A stretch of DNA of 64,000 nucleotides from the NCBI RefSeq assembly GCF_034006335.1, contig NZ_JAWDIQ010000001.1; one strand, 5' to 3'. Shown here one piece after another: positions 38,871-49,834 of this stretch (position 1 is its first letter; every line of letters starts with the position of its first letter). A model generated the notes under the pieces. It did not search any database. It was not told the origin of the DNA and saw only the letters and a list, made by a program, of their open reading frames with translations. Made by a program: the position numbers and the translations under genes. Origin of the DNA: Paracerasibacillus soli. Its GTDB lineage: Bacteria; Bacillota; Bacilli; Bacillales; Amphibacillaceae.

Positions 38871-40243
38871 TTATTTTCTCTGATTAGCTGTTTGTTTCTT
38901 TATAAAAGCAGCAATCTCTTCTTTTTGTTTTTGTAAATCTACGACCGTAGCTTGTTCCGTTTCACGCGATTGTTTTTGTTTGGCTTCTTTCTTCTGTTCT
39001 TTAAACCATTCTGGAACAATTTCCTTTTTTAATGCTGGCTGTTGATAAGAGCGATATGACTGTTTTTTACTCCGTTCCTTTGTGAACTTTTCTTGCTGCT
39101 TTTTCGCAAATTCCATTGCTTCTCGTGCAGTTGTTAAATTTGCGCGGGACCAATGACTAGCAATTGTTTCTAAATATGCTTTTGATAAACGCATGTCTGA
39201 TTGTAATAACACATAATGAATTAATACATTCATAACAGGTGCAGGAAGCCCCTGTGTTGCCATCACTTCACGTACTAATTTCATATCTTGTGGAGATGCT
39301 TGATTACCACTTGATAAATCTGCAAGTAGTTGTTGTGGGGAAATGACTTCTAACTTTTGAATTAATTTTTCCTCTTGGGTTAGGGGTTTTTTTGGATTAT
39401 TCCCTTTATCCAACACTTCATGGCTTTTATTTGTAAGATGAATTGCAGATTGTTTTTGAGTTGCTGTAAATAGATCATGACATGCATTTTTAAATTCTTC
39501 AATATCCAACTCATTTTCTTCCGTTAGCGCCCAAAGCACACAATTTTCTATATCAACATTCGTTAATTTATATAATACCATCATTTGATTCATAATCCGC
39601 TTATTGTCTTTTGTTAATACACGTTTACTCGGAATCATTCGCTGTCTTAACATGTTTTCCATCCAAGCAAAGTCAATTTTGGAAGATTTATACCAGGCAT
39701 CACATGCTGATATTGTGTAAATGGTTTTACTTTTTCCATAGAAAGTTGAACTGTGTTAAATACATCTTCAAACGACGCTGTCACATTTTCACTATGTTTT
39801 GTATCAATTGTTCTTGTAAAGTGTGTTTGCAATTCCTGGGCTTTCGTCTTTCCTACATGATGCATCAGTAATTGCGATAACATCGGATCATGAAAAAAAT
39901 CTTTTGGTGAAAATGGCGCCTTTATTTCATACAAATAACTAGTTTTATCATTAGCTTCATGTTTGTATGTATTCATGAGACCAATGCCTTCCAACTTTAA
40001 ACGTGTTTCATATACTTCATCTAAAGGAAGGTTTAAATAATTCATCAATGTATGATGGGATTGAAGTTTGGACTTCTCTTGTATCGAGATTTCATGTAAT
40101 AGCGTCAAATAAAGCATGACAGCTTTCAAACCAATTAATGGCTGATAAAGATGAGTTAATGCAATTTGATAATCAGCCGGAAGATTTCCATGCAACGTTA
40201 CATGAAAACCATCAATCGGTAAAATTTTCCCAATATACTTCAT
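38871..40243 (-). CDS. dnaB: Replication initiation and membrane attachment protein DnaB, one frameshift
   Basis: Low-GC Firmicute helicase-loading factor (not the helicase) acting with DnaD and DnaI. The N-terminal part begins MKYIGKILPIDGFHVTL. The C-terminal DnaB/DnaD domain includes DMKLVREVMATQGLPAPVMNVLIHYV. The break near 39684 in an A run is repaired by one A (NLPKIDFAWMENMLRQRM), giving 457 residues; the family is about 470. Essential, so sequencing error is likely. Confidence 0.93.
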
Positions 40244-40279
40244 TTGTAAAAACCTTCCTTTTTAATTTGATATAATTAG

Positions 40280-40747
40280 TCACGTTTCTTTTTTGTCATT
40301 ACTAATTAATTCTTTTAGTTCACTTAGGAATACACTTATATCCTTAAATTGACGATAAACAGATGCGAAACGAACATAAGCGACATCATCAATATCGATT
40401 AAGTGCCCCATCACAAGTTCCCCAATTTCATTACTATCTATTTCAGATGTACTATGATTCCGAAGTTCTTTTTCTACATCTAAAGCAATTTTTTCAATCG
40501 TATCGATAGACACTGGTCTTTTTTCACATGCTTTTATTAATCCACGAATCAATTTATCCCTATTAAATTCCTGGCGTGCACCATCTTTTTTAACTACAAT
40601 TAATGGCACTTCCTCAATGCGCTCAAAAGTTGTAAAGCGAAAGCCACATTTATCACATTCACGTCTTCTACGGATGGATCGACCTTCTTCTATCGGACGT
40701 GAATCAAGAACTTTTGAATTTTTATTTTCACAGTTTGGACATCTCAT
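40280..40747 (-). CDS. nrdR: Transcriptional repressor NrdR
   Basis: Represses ribonucleotide reductase genes in response to ATP/dATP. The intact 155-residue frame has an N-terminal zinc ribbon (CPNCENKNSKVLDSRP then CDKCGFRFTTFE) and an ATP-cone domain starting at VPLIVVKKDGARQEF. It lies 36 bases upstream of dnaB, the B. subtilis order. Confidence 0.97.
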   Translation of the reverse strand: MRCPNCENKNSKVLDSRPIEEGRSIRRRRECDKCGFRFTTFERIEEVPLIVVKKDGARQEFNRDKLIRGLIKACEKRPVSIDTIEKIALDVEKELRNHSTSEIDSNEIGELVMGHLIDIDDVAYVRFASVYRQFKDISVFLSELKELISNDKKET

Positions 40748-40778
40748 TTTTTTCGCTCCTGATTTACTACTCTTCGTT

Positions 40779-41159
40779 TTAATCTATTAACGGCAATTCT
40801 TTATTTATTTCTTGGTAAAGTTTTTGGATTAATCTCGTGCTAAAACCAAAATCAACAGGCAAAATTGACTCCGTTGTTACAGAAAAATCAATAGCCGTTT
40901 GGTATGGACGTACCATAATGACGGTGATAATAACGAATGCTTTTTTCCCTTGTTTCATATATATACTAATTTCACCATGTTCAACAGAAACGGAATTTAT
41001 CTTTACATTTTTTTTAGCTTTAAACATAGACTCTAGTACAGAAAACGCACGGTCTTTCGTTGTTTTATAATATCGAGTTTGTAATGTAGAATCCGGATGG
41101 TGATCACTAGTTTCTGCATGGTTACTAAAAAATTTTGCTACAAACGTACGAAAGGACAT
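40779..41159 (-). CDS. Conserved hypothetical cytosolic protein
   Basis: 126 residues, intact, function unknown to me. It begins MSFRTFVAKFFSNHAETSDHHPDS and has alternating beta-type sequence (NVKINSVSVEHGEISIYM, KKAFVIITVIMVRPYQTAIDFSV) without membrane helix or signal peptide. It lies 31 bases upstream of nrdR and may be co-transcribed. In B. subtilis speD and gapB occupy this position, so this is a lineage difference. Confidence 0.75.
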   Translation of the reverse strand: MSFRTFVAKFFSNHAETSDHHPDSTLQTRYYKTTKDRAFSVLESMFKAKKNVKINSVSVEHGEISIYMKQGKKAFVIITVIMVRPYQTAIDFSVTTESILPVDFGFSTRLIQKLYQEINKELPLID

Positions 41160-41424
41160 TTCTTCAACCCCATTTTATAGTATGTATTCTATAAGGCCAG
41201 CTTACTCAAATAGTAAGACGCCGGCAGCAGTATATCATCGTACAATACTTCTTCTTACAACAACTATTTTCAATCATTTAAATAACGTCTCATACTCTAT
41301 TTTTTTATATTAACTTTTCTATATATATTTTAACATGTTTTAACTTTTCTAGCGAGAAGGTTTTTCATCTCTTCTTTTTAACGAGATAGAATGACTCGTC
41401 CATTGTGGTTTTGTAACAAAAAAA

Positions 41425-42953
41425 GGCTCTACAATAAATAGTGTTGGTGATAAAAATTCACTAACACTATTTTTAGTATTAGTAAAAATAGAAAACAAGT
41501 GAGTTTCCCTGTAGAATTAAAGTCGACCAAAACCAAATTCAGGAGGGAAATCACTTGTCTTACTCTAATAATATGAAAATTTTACTCGATATACAAGATA
41601 AAAACATCACGATTGAAGAAGATTCTATTCAAATTAAGAAACATCAAGAAATATTGGCCAAGTTTATTTCAGCCAAACTTACCTATACGCCCACACATTG
41701 TGAGTGTTGTGGGGTTAAGAATGAAAATTATACCGTTTATAAAAATGGCACGAAAACATCACGTATTACCTTACCAATGTCTGGTATCTATCCAACGTTT
41801 TTAAACTTAAAGAAACAGCGATTTTTCTGTAAAGCTTGTAATGCTTCTTTTATTGCACGTACATCAATCGTTAAAGAACACTGCTTTATTTCATATCATA
41901 CAAGAGCTAAAGTACTTATAAAATCAACCGATGCACAATCACTAACTGATATTGCCAAAGACTGTTCGGTTTCAACCACAACAGTCCAACGTATCATAAC
42001 GACAGAAGCTAAAAAATATAAGCCATACTATCATGCTTTACCGAAACATTTATCGTTTGATGAGTTTAAATATGCAAAGGGGCAAATGGCTTTTGAATAT
42101 GTTAATGGAGAGAATGGGGATATCCTCGATATTTTAGATCGTCGTGATAGCCATACCATTAAAAATCACTTTATTGCCAACTATCAAAGACGGGATTTAA
42201 AAAAAGTAGAAACTGTCACCATTGATATGAATGCGGGATATGTGAATGTCATCCAAGAAGTTTTTCCACAAGCAAAAATTATTATTGACCGTTTTCACCT
42301 AGTTCAATTAATTAGTCGTGCAATGAATATGACACGCGTGCGTGTGATGAATTCCCTCCGAACATCAAATGGGGAAGATATGAAAAAATACCGCCGTTTA
42401 AAAAGATACTGGCGACTATTATTGAAATACAAAGGGGATTTATCTTATACCGAATACAAGTACTATAGGCTGTTTGGGCAACGTCTAGAAGTTAATGTAG
42501 TAGAAGAATTATTAAGTTATGATGCCAATCTAAAAGTGAACTACAATCTTTATCAATCATTATTGGAAAGTATCAAGGAAAAGGATTTTAAGGCATTCGA
42601 AAATATATTGTCGACAGTTAACTTAAACACAGTTTCTCGCTATATGAGGACAAGCGTAAAAACACTAAAAAAACACTTACCTTTTATAGAGAATAGTCTA
42701 TCATATCCATACAGTAATGGGCGAATTGAAGGTATTAATAATAAAATCAAAGTATTAAATCGAGTTGCATACGGCTATCGAAACTTTAATAACTTTAAAA
42801 GTAGAATTATGCTTCATTTCAAGTTAAAAGCAATTGTAAGCCAACAAAAAGGATCTGTTTATCCTGCCGCTTAAGTGGCAGGATAAACAGATCCCGAATC
42901 ATTAATATTTTAGCGACCTTAATTCAGCCACCAACACTATTTGACAAAGAGCC
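41425..42953 (+). mobile_element. Intact ISL3-family insertion sequence (1,529 bp)
   Basis: Terminal inverted repeats GGCTCTACAATAAATAGTG and GGCTCTTTGTCAAATAGTG (right end, opposite strand) share most positions. Eight-base direct repeats CAAAAAAA lie at 41417-41424 and 42954-42961, the ISL3 hallmark. A subterminal hairpin AGTGTTGGTGA/TCACTAACACT follows the left end. It inserted in the T tract of the gapB terminator. Matching direct repeats suggest a fairly recent insertion. Confidence 0.95.
41555..42874 (+). CDS. ISL3-family transposase
   Basis: Full-length 439-residue DDE transposase from a TTG start behind AGGAGGG. The N-terminal zinc finger (CECCG near 49-53, CKACNASF near 92) is followed by an HTH (LTDIAKDCSVSTTTVQRII). 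Acidic catalytic-region residues lie in LSFDEF (169), VTIDMN (224), IIIDRF (245) and RIEGIN (392). Unlike many household genes around it, the frame is unbroken. Confidence 0.95.
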   Translation: MSYSNNMKILLDIQDKNITIEEDSIQIKKHQEILAKFISAKLTYTPTHCECCGVKNENYTVYKNGTKTSRITLPMSGIYPTFLNLKKQRFFCKACNASFIARTSIVKEHCFISYHTRAKVLIKSTDAQSLTDIAKDCSVSTTTVQRIITTEAKKYKPYYHALPKHLSFDEFKYAKGQMAFEYVNGENGDILDILDRRDSHTIKNHFIANYQRRDLKKVETVTIDMNAGYVNVIQEVFPQAKIIIDRFHLVQLISRAMNMTRVRVMNSLRTSNGEDMKKYRRLKRYWRLLLKYKGDLSYTEYKYYRLFGQRLEVNVVEELLSYDANLKVNYNLYQSLLESIKEKDFKAFENILSTVNLNTVSRYMRTSVKTLKKHLPFIENSLSYPYSNGRIEGINNKIKVLNRVAYGYRNFNNFKSRIMLHFKLKAIVSQQKGSVYPAA

Positions 42954-42992
42954 CAAAAAAATAGATAGATCCCATCTGCTCGGAATCTATCT
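42954..42992 (-). terminator. Terminator of gapB, interrupted by the IS
   Basis: AGATAGAT/ATCTATCT stem with a 14-base loop, then seven T on the minus strand. The T tract is also the duplicated target of the ISL3 element. Confidence 0.75.
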
Positions 42993-43012
42993 TAAATCTT
43001 TTTGTACATATT

Positions 43013-44044
43013 TTAATGTGATAGAGATACCACCTTTTCATATTGGTGTGTACCAACATATTTCACCAAGTCAATAACTCGTTTGGAATAACCCCATTCA
43101 TTGTCATACCACGCTAGTACTTTTATTTTATTTCCTTCCATCACAATTGTCGATAAACCATCAATTACTGCTGAATACGCAGTCGTCGTGTAATCTATCG
43201 AAACAAGTGGCGCTTCACTATAATGTAGGATGTGTTTCATTTCATTGCGAGCTACTTTCCTAAATGCTACATTCACATCATCAACTGTTACAGATTCGCT
43301 TACATCGACAACGAGATCGACAAGTGACACATTTGGTGTTGGTACACGTAATGCCATTCCATGTAATTTTCCTTGTAAATGCGGCAGTACTTCTCCTAAT
43401 GCCTTTGCAGCTCCGGTTGAAGTTGGAATAATTGATTGTGTACAGCCTCTTGCCCTTCGTAAATCTTTATGTGGATTATCTAGATTTTTTTGGTCATTTG
43501 TAAAAGCATGTACGGTCGTCATGAGACCATTAACGACACCGAAGTGATCATCTAACACTTTCACTACTGGTGCTAAACAATTCGTTGTACAAGATGCATT
43601 CGATATCACTGTATCTGTTTCTACATACGTATGCTCATTAACCCCCATCACAATTGTCCTATCCACATTTTTCCCTGGAGCTGTAAGCACCACTTTTTTC
43701 GCTCCGGCATCAATGTGTAAACTTGCTTTTTCTTTTGAATTAAATACACCTGTCGCTTCGATTACAATATCAATTTGGTGTTTTTTCCACGGAAGTTCTT
43801 CGGGATTTCGCGAATTAACAATTAAGACGTGTTTACCATCTACTTCAAGTCCATCAGCAAGCGCTTTCACTTCTCCATCAAAAATACCATGGACACTGTC
43901 ATACTTTATTAAATGTGCTAAAGTCTCCGTTGGATAACTGGCATTAATTGCAACAATATCCAATTGATCATCTTTTATTGCTTGACGAAAAACCATTCTT
44001 CCGATTCGACCAAATCCATTAATCGCAACACGAGTTTTATTCAA
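43013..44044 (-). CDS. gapB: Glyceraldehyde-3-phosphate dehydrogenase, GapB type, TTG start
   Basis: Gluconeogenic GAPDH, in Bacillus preferring NADP. The Rossmann start RVAINGFGRIGRMVF and catalytic cysteine SNASCTTNCLAPV are present. Sequence such as VAINASYPTETLAHLIKYDSVHG resembles GapB rather than GapA. I place the start at TTG (44044), seven bases after AGGGGG, giving 343 residues; an ATG 24 bases upstream has a poor site. Position near coaE and mutM matches B. subtilis gapB. Confidence 0.92.
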   Translation of the reverse strand: MNKTRVAINGFGRIGRMVFRQAIKDDQLDIVAINASYPTETLAHLIKYDSVHGIFDGEVKALADGLEVDGKHVLIVNSRNPEELPWKKHQIDIVIEATGVFNSKEKASLHIDAGAKKVVLTAPGKNVDRTIVMGVNEHTYVETDTVISNASCTTNCLAPVVKVLDDHFGVVNGLMTTVHAFTNDQKNLDNPHKDLRRARGCTQSIIPTSTGAAKALGEVLPHLQGKLHGMALRVPTPNVSLVDLVVDVSESVTVDDVNVAFRKVARNEMKHILHYSEAPLVSIDYTTTAYSAVIDGLSTIVMEGNKIKVLAWYDNEWGYSKRVIDLVKYVGTHQYEKVVSLSH

Positions 44045-44174
44045 TTTCAATCCCCCTATATGTGCCATACTCTTTAATTATATTTCTTATAATAGTATAA
44101 CATATATAAGTGAAAAGTGTGATAGGATTTTGTCAGATTTATAAACTTTGGTCAAATTGAATAGACAGTAGCAT

Positions 44175-44216
44175 AAAACAATCCCAAAAAGAAACGTATT
44201 TCTTCTGGGATTGTTA
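44175..44216 (-). terminator. Terminator of coaE
   Basis: AACAATCCCAGAAGAAA pairs with TTTCTTTTTGGGATTGTT around a short loop; T-rich tail on the minus strand. It lies seven bases past the corrected coaE stop. Confidence 0.9.
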
Positions 44217-44222
44217 AAATAT

Positions 44223-44821
44223 CTATAGTATAGACCAAGATTGCAATATTTCTTTAAACTGCGTAAATGATTCCTGTTTGTTCCATTATTGTTAATGACT
44301 GCATCTGCTAATTCCACTTTTTCCTTTACAGGAATTTGGGAGTGAATCCGCTGCCTGGCTTCTTGTTCTGTTGACTGATCACGTTCCATTAACCTTTGCA
44401 ATTGCACATCTTCATCAACATAGACAACTATTATCTTTTCCACAAGATGGGTTAACTTACTTTCAAATAATAATGGAATATCCAATACAACTGCACGCTC
44501 TCCTTGTAAAACAAAGCCATCGCGCTGTTGTAACATTTTATTACGAATAGCCGGATGCATAATCGCATTTAATTCTTCACGTTTTGTTTCACTTGTAAAA
44601 ATAACTTCACCTAATTTTTTTCGATTCAATGTACCATCATCGAACAAGATTTCACGGCCAAATTTCTCTACTACTTCTCGCCATGCCGGCATCCCTGGTT
44701 TTACTACATCTCGGGAAATTTCATCTGCATCAATAACAGGAATTCCCATTTCTTTAAACATTTGAGATACAGTACTTTTACCACTGGCAATACTCCCTGT
44801 TAATCCTATTACAAGTGTCAT
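44223..44821 (-). CDS. coaE: Dephospho-CoA kinase, one frameshift
   Basis: Phosphorylates dephospho-CoA at the ribose 3'-OH, the last CoA step. The P-loop GLTGSIASGKST is near residue 6, with DADEISRDVV and LDIPLLFESKL further on. The uncorrected frame runs through the terminator to 44087 and ends in unrelated sequence. Adding one A near 44277 gives GTKQESFTQFKEILQSW and a stop at 44223, 199 residues, matching the family and ending just before the terminator. Confidence 0.93.
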
Positions 44822-44888
44822 AATGACGACTCCTTTGAAAAAGTTGTTCTAAATATTTACCTTTTAATTGAAATAGTCTGTTGTATTT

Positions 44889-45719
44889 TTATTTTAAGTT
44901 TTGACAATGTGGGCAAATATGTGTACCACGACCAGCAACTTTTGTCTTTTCGATTATGTGACCACAGCGTTGACAAGCTTTATTTTCCTGACCATACACA
45001 AATAACTTCTGCTGAAACATTCCCATATCACCTTGGCTATTTACATAGGAACGAATTGTTGTACCACCTTGTTTCACAGCTTCTTCAAGCGTAGCAATTG
45101 CTTCTTGACGAATTCTATCTGCTTCAATTCGAGTTAAAGTATTTGCTCTTCTTTCAGGATGTATTCCCGCTCGAAAAAGTGTTTCATCTACATATATATT
45201 TCCTAAACCAGCCACAATGGTTTGATCCAACAAAACCGCTTTTATCATCCGACTCGTCTTTTGGAGACGTCCATAAAAGTAATCCACCGTAAAAGGTTTA
45301 TCAAAGGGGTCTGACCCCAATTGATTCAGTGGTTTAACTTTAAATTCTTCTCCTTTAGTAAATAAGTGCATGGTACCGAATTTCCTTACGTCGTTATAAC
45401 GTAGTTCTTCACCATTTGTGAACGTAAAAATGACATGTGTATGTTTTTTTACTGGATCTTCTTTTGGATAAACATGATATTTTCCTTCCATCCGTAGGTG
45501 AGAAACAAGTGTATAATCATCCAATTGGAATAATAAAAACTTCCCTCTTCTATCGATATCATAAATGGTTTGTCCGACTAATAGATGTTTAAATTTCTCT
45601 ACATCATCCGGATGCTTAATTATTTTTGGCCAATAAACGGAAACCTTATCAATTTTTTTATTGATTACAAATCGTTTTAATGTTTGTCTAATCGTTTCAA
45701 CTTCTGGTAATTCTGGCAT
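44889..45719 (-). CDS. mutM: Formamidopyrimidine-DNA glycosylase
   Basis: Removes 8-oxoguanine and formamidopyrimidines with AP-lyase activity. The intact 276-residue frame starts PELPEVETIRQTL with the catalytic Pro and Glu directly after Met. The H2TH region has LGNIYVDETLFRAGIHP. The C-terminal zinc finger CQRCGHIIEKTKV...CPHC is complete. It sits 16 bases after polA, as in B. subtilis polA-mutM. Confidence 0.97.
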   Translation of the reverse strand: MPELPEVETIRQTLKRFVINKKIDKVSVYWPKIIKHPDDVEKFKHLLVGQTIYDIDRRGKFLLFQLDDYTLVSHLRMEGKYHVYPKEDPVKKHTHVIFTFTNGEELRYNDVRKFGTMHLFTKGEEFKVKPLNQLGSDPFDKPFTVDYFYGRLQKTSRMIKAVLLDQTIVAGLGNIYVDETLFRAGIHPERRANTLTRIEADRIRQEAIATLEEAVKQGGTTIRSYVNSQGDMGMFQQKLFVYGQENKACQRCGHIIEKTKVAGRGTHICPHCQNLK

Positions 45720-45735
45720 GCTTTATCGCTTCCCC

Positions 45736-48368
45736 TTATTTTGCATCATACCAGCTTTTTCCATAGGCATACTCGACCTTTAATGGCACAAGTAATTCCA
45801 CTGTATTTTCCATACATTCTGGTACAATTTGTTTCAATTTTTCTATTTCCTCTTTAGGCGCCTCTAAAATAAGTTCATCATGGACTTGTAATAGAATACG
45901 CGCTTGCATTTTTTCCTGTTTCAATCGTGCATCTAAATCAATCATCGCTTGTTTAATTATATCTGCAGCACTACCTTGGATTGGTGTATTCATCGCTGTT
46001 CTTTCCGCAAAACTTCTTCTGTTAAAGTTTCGACTCGTAATTTCTGGTAAATATCTTCTTCGATGCATGAGCGTCGTCACATACCCTTTTTGTTTTGCAT
46101 CCATCACAATTTCATCCATATATTCTTTCACACCTGGATAACTAGCAAAATAACGCTCAATAAACTGTTTTGCTTCCTTTCGTGTAATGCCTAAGTTCTG
46201 CGATAATCCATAATCACTAATCCCGTATACAATTCCAAAATTTACGGCTTTTGCTTGTCTACGCATATTACCATCGACCTGATCGGCATCAACATGGAAG
46301 ACATCCATTGCTGTTTGTGTATGAATATCTTTTTCATGCTTAAAAGCATCGATTAGCTTTTCGTCTTTAGCAATATGTGCTAAAACACGTAATTCGATTT
46401 GCGAATAATCCGCTGCAAACATAATCCATTCTTTTTCTGACGGCACAAAAGCCTGTCTAATTTTACGTCCTTCTTCTAAACGTATTGGGATATTTTGCAA
46501 ATTCGGATCGACAGAGCTTAATCTTCCTGTTTGCGTCAATGCTTGATTGTAGCGCGTGTGAATTTTATTTGTGTCTTTATTGACTACTTTTAATAATCCT
46601 TCAATATAAGTAGACTGCAATTTACCTAATTGACGATACAGTAATATCTTTGGAATTATCTCATGTTCATGTTCCAACTGTTCTAACACATCTGCTGCAG
46701 TCGAATATCCTGTTTTTGTCTTTTTAATGACAGGTAACTGTAATTTTTCAAACAGAATCGGACCAAGTTGTTTTGGTGAGTTCAAATTAAATTCTTCACC
46801 TGCAAGTTCATACACTTCTTTTTCAATGACAGCAAGGCGTTCTTTTAATTCTACCCCCATATCTTCCAGGCGTTTTATATCAACTAAAACACCAGTATGT
46901 TCCATTTCAGCTAATATAAGTGCAAGTGGTAACTCAAGTTCCGTTAACAAATTATATTGTTCATTTTCCCTTAGTTCTTTCTCCATTAATTCTTCTAACG
47001 CAAATAAAGCCGTGGTTTTACGAACAATATGTTCTGCTAAAACGTTCTGTTCCGGCACTTTTAATTTTGCACCTTTACCGTATACCTCTTCATCATATAA
47101 AACATGTGCTTGATCCATTCGTTCCGCAATGGCGGGAATACTATGTTGATCATCTGGATTTAATACATAAGACGCTAATAATAGATCAAATACAATTCCC
47201 CTTAGTTGGATACCTCGATTTAATAACGCAGTCTCAATTAGTTTTGCATCAAAGACAACTTTCTCTTTCGTTGCATTTTCTGCCCAGTCTTTAAAAATTT
47301 CTGATTCAACTGCAATATCTGTCGGAACAAAGAACTTCCCTTTGTTATTCACAATGCCAATCCCTACAATTGGAGCTTGATGATAATTTTCCTGGATCAT
47401 TTCAACTGTAATAGCATCGTGGTCGGTGAAAATATCTTCAGAAAGGTTGGTAATCATTTCAAATTCTATTTCTTCGAGTGGTTCTTCCTCCATCGCTTCA
47501 ATTGCATCATCACTCACTCTATTTAATAAAGATTGAAAGCCTAGATCCTTAAACAGTGTGATAACTGCTCGCTCATCGAACCCATCAAAAGCCAATTCAT
47601 CTAATTTCACTTCTACCGGAAACTCACAATGAATCGTAGCAAGTTCCTTACTCATGAATGCATCATCACGAAAGTTTGTTAAGTTTTCCTTCATCTTCTT
47701 CCCGCTAATTTCATCGAGATGTTCATAGACGTTTTCGAGTGTGTCATATTGCTTCAATAGTTTTGTCGCTGTTTTCTCACCAATACCAGGAACTCCAGGT
47801 ATGTTATCGGAGTTATCTCCCATGAGTGCTTTTAAATCAATGATTTGATCCGGCGTTAATTCCATTTTATCTTTCATATAAGCTGGGTATATGCCTCAAT
47901 TTCACTAATTCCTTTTCGTGTTAGCTGTAATGTGACGTGATCAGATACAAGTTGTAATAAATCCTTATCTCCAGATATGATTGTGACATCATATTCATCC
48001 TTTTTCGCTTTTGTTGCAAGTGTTCCAATAATATCATCTGCTTCGTATTGTTCAAGTTCATAATGTTTTATTTGATACGCATCTAGTAATTCACGCATAA
48101 GCGGAAACTGCTCTGATAATTCTGGTGGTGTCTTTTGCCGTCCACCTTTATAGTCTCCATACGTTTTATGGCGAAATGTCGTTTTTCCTGCATCAAAAGC
48201 AACTAACATATGGGTCGGTTTCTGTTCTTCAAGTATTCGCAGTAACATCGTCGTAAATCCATATACCGCATTTGTATACACACCTTTATCATTGTTTAAC
48301 AAAGGCAATGCAAAAAATGCACGGTAAAGTATGCTATTCCCGTCGATTAGCACTAATTTTTTAGCCAA
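45736..48368 (-). CDS. polA: DNA polymerase I, one frameshift
   Basis: Gap-filling and Okazaki-fragment polymerase. The N-terminal 5' nuclease starts LVLIDGNSILYRAFFALP and includes DSDNIPG-type sequence GDNSDNIPGVPGIG. The middle 3'-5' exonuclease-like domain lacks an obvious DxE motif, as in other Bacillus Pol I. The polymerase domain has DYSQIELRVLAH, RRQAKAVNFGIVYG and QVHDELILE. One base is missing near 47885 (EAYTPAYMKDKM). Corrected length is 877 residues; B. subtilis has 880. Confidence 0.95.
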
Positions 48369-48502
48369 TCAAATTCCTCCTCTATTACAATCCAATATCA
48401 TTATTTTACCATTGTTCATTGGAATCTAAAAGTGAAGCAGTATATAGTCGACATGGAAGATAGATTTTCCCCTTGTAATGAAGTTAAAACGTAGGAGGAA
48501 AA

Positions 48503-48544
48503 TAAAAAAACACTATATGCCACAGGTTGACATGTAGTGTTTTT
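48503..48544 (-). terminator. Terminator of the MFS gene
   Basis: AACACTACATG/CATATAGTGTT stem (one mismatch), then seven T and ATTTT on the minus strand, about 30 bases past the stop. Confidence 0.8.
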
Positions 48545-48577
48545 ACTTTTCGAATAAATTTTCTTCATCAACTTTTA

Positions 48578-49831
48578 TTATTTTAAATCTCTAATGGACT
48601 TAAATAATAATGGTAAAATCGACATAATGATTATCCCTAGACCAGTTATTTGAATAACCTTGGATACATTTGTGGTTTCAATAAGTAAACCAAAAATCCA
48701 ATAGCCCACAGGGAGAAGTACAAGACCGCCAAACATGTCGAGGCTCGTTATTCTTCCTAACTTTTCGTTATCAACAAGATCTTGTAACAGACTTTCCCAA
48801 ACAATAATGAATGTGGTCATTAAGAACCCGATAATAGTTGTGAAAAATAGCGTAATCAATAATGAACTTGTTAACGCAAGAAAAAGAATGGATAGCCCTG
48901 TTGCTCCAATTAATGAATAGTACAGAATTCCTCTCGGTGGTAATTTTTCTTGTCTCCCCATCCAGAAAGCACTTAGTAAAGCACCGATAGCCATGGATGA
49001 TAATGTAAATCCGTATGCTTCTGCGCCTGAAATACCAGAAGAACTAAAAGTATCTTTAATATAAATAGGTAAGGCAATCACATCAAATGAAGCAATAAAA
49101 ATATTAATAATCGATGATACAACAATGCCAATTAATAACCAGTTGGTTGTTTGAACCGTTTTAAACCCTTCCAGTAAGTCTTTCCAATAGCTCTGTCTTT
49201 TGGACTCTTTTTCACTAGATTCATTGATTTTCTTATATAAATGGATGGTTGACAGAAATAAAGCAGAAAAGAAAAATGTAAATGTAGTAATACCAAATAC
49301 AATGAACAATCCAACTGCAGTAATCAGGAAGCCACCTACAACTGGCGCAAGCATCTGACTGACTTGTCTTGAAATAGCTCTAAGAGAATTTGCATTGACC
49401 AATTGTCTCTTTTCAACAAGTTGCGGAATAATCCCCCTTGTTGTTGGTCGCGAAAATGTACTGACCATCCCCAAAGAGGCAGTTAGTGCATATATATGCA
49501 GAACATTTAGTTGATCAAAAAACAGGAGCAGACAAATTGTGAAGACAACTCCAGATTTAATCAAATCCGATATAACTAATGTATACTTACGGTTCCATCT
49601 ATCAGTAAAAACACCACCAAATAATAAAACGATTATTTGGGGGGCGATATAAAAGGTATTGGCCAGGCTTAACTCAGCTGCTCCACCATTAATATAGAAG
49701 ACTAAAAAAGGTAGGGCGGCTTGATACATGGAAGAACCAAAGACGGAAACAGACTGTCCCAACCAAAACTTAAAAAAGCTTCGGTTGGACAGTGTATTAA
49801 AAAGTTTTGCCTTTGAAAATTTTTTAAGCAT
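48578..49831 (-). CDS. MFS transporter, MFS_3-type efflux protein
   Basis: Intact 417-residue major facilitator protein with 12 predicted helices. FWLGQSVSVFGSSMYQAALPFLVFYI opens the N-half. The loop GVFTDRWNRKYTLVISDLIKSG matches the conserved motif A region. The class includes macrolide and siderophore exporters, but nothing here fixes the substrate. It starts three bases after the small upstream gene. The pair lies between polA and phoR, where B. subtilis has neither gene, so it looks acquired. Confidence 0.88.
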   Translation of the reverse strand: MLKKFSKAKLFNTLSNRSFFKFWLGQSVSVFGSSMYQAALPFLVFYINGGAAELSLANTFYIAPQIIVLLFGGVFTDRWNRKYTLVISDLIKSGVVFTICLLLFFDQLNVLHIYALTASLGMVSTFSRPTTRGIIPQLVEKRQLVNANSLRAISRQVSQMLAPVVGGFLITAVGLFIVFGITTFTFFFSALFLSTIHLYKKINESSEKESKRQSYWKDLLEGFKTVQTTNWLLIGIVVSSIINIFIASFDVIALPIYIKDTFSSSGISGAEAYGFTLSSMAIGALLSAFWMGRQEKLPPRGILYYSLIGATGLSILFLALTSSLLITLFFTTIIGFLMTTFIIVWESLLQDLVDNEKLGRITSLDMFGGLVLLPVGYWIFGLLIETTNVSKVIQITGLGIIIMSILPLLFKSIRDLK

Positions 49832-49834
49832 TAT

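Noticed and set aside
44087..44222. Longer 244-residue CoaE
   Set aside because: The extra tail reads through a strong terminator and follows a frame break; the corrected frame stops at 44223 with a normal family end.
3447..45318. GGGTCAGACCCC/GGGTCTGACCCC motifs inside uvrC (near 3460) and mutM (near 45310) as copies of the terminator repeat
   Set aside because: They encode Gly-Ser-Asp-Pro at family-conserved positions, so coding constraint explains them.
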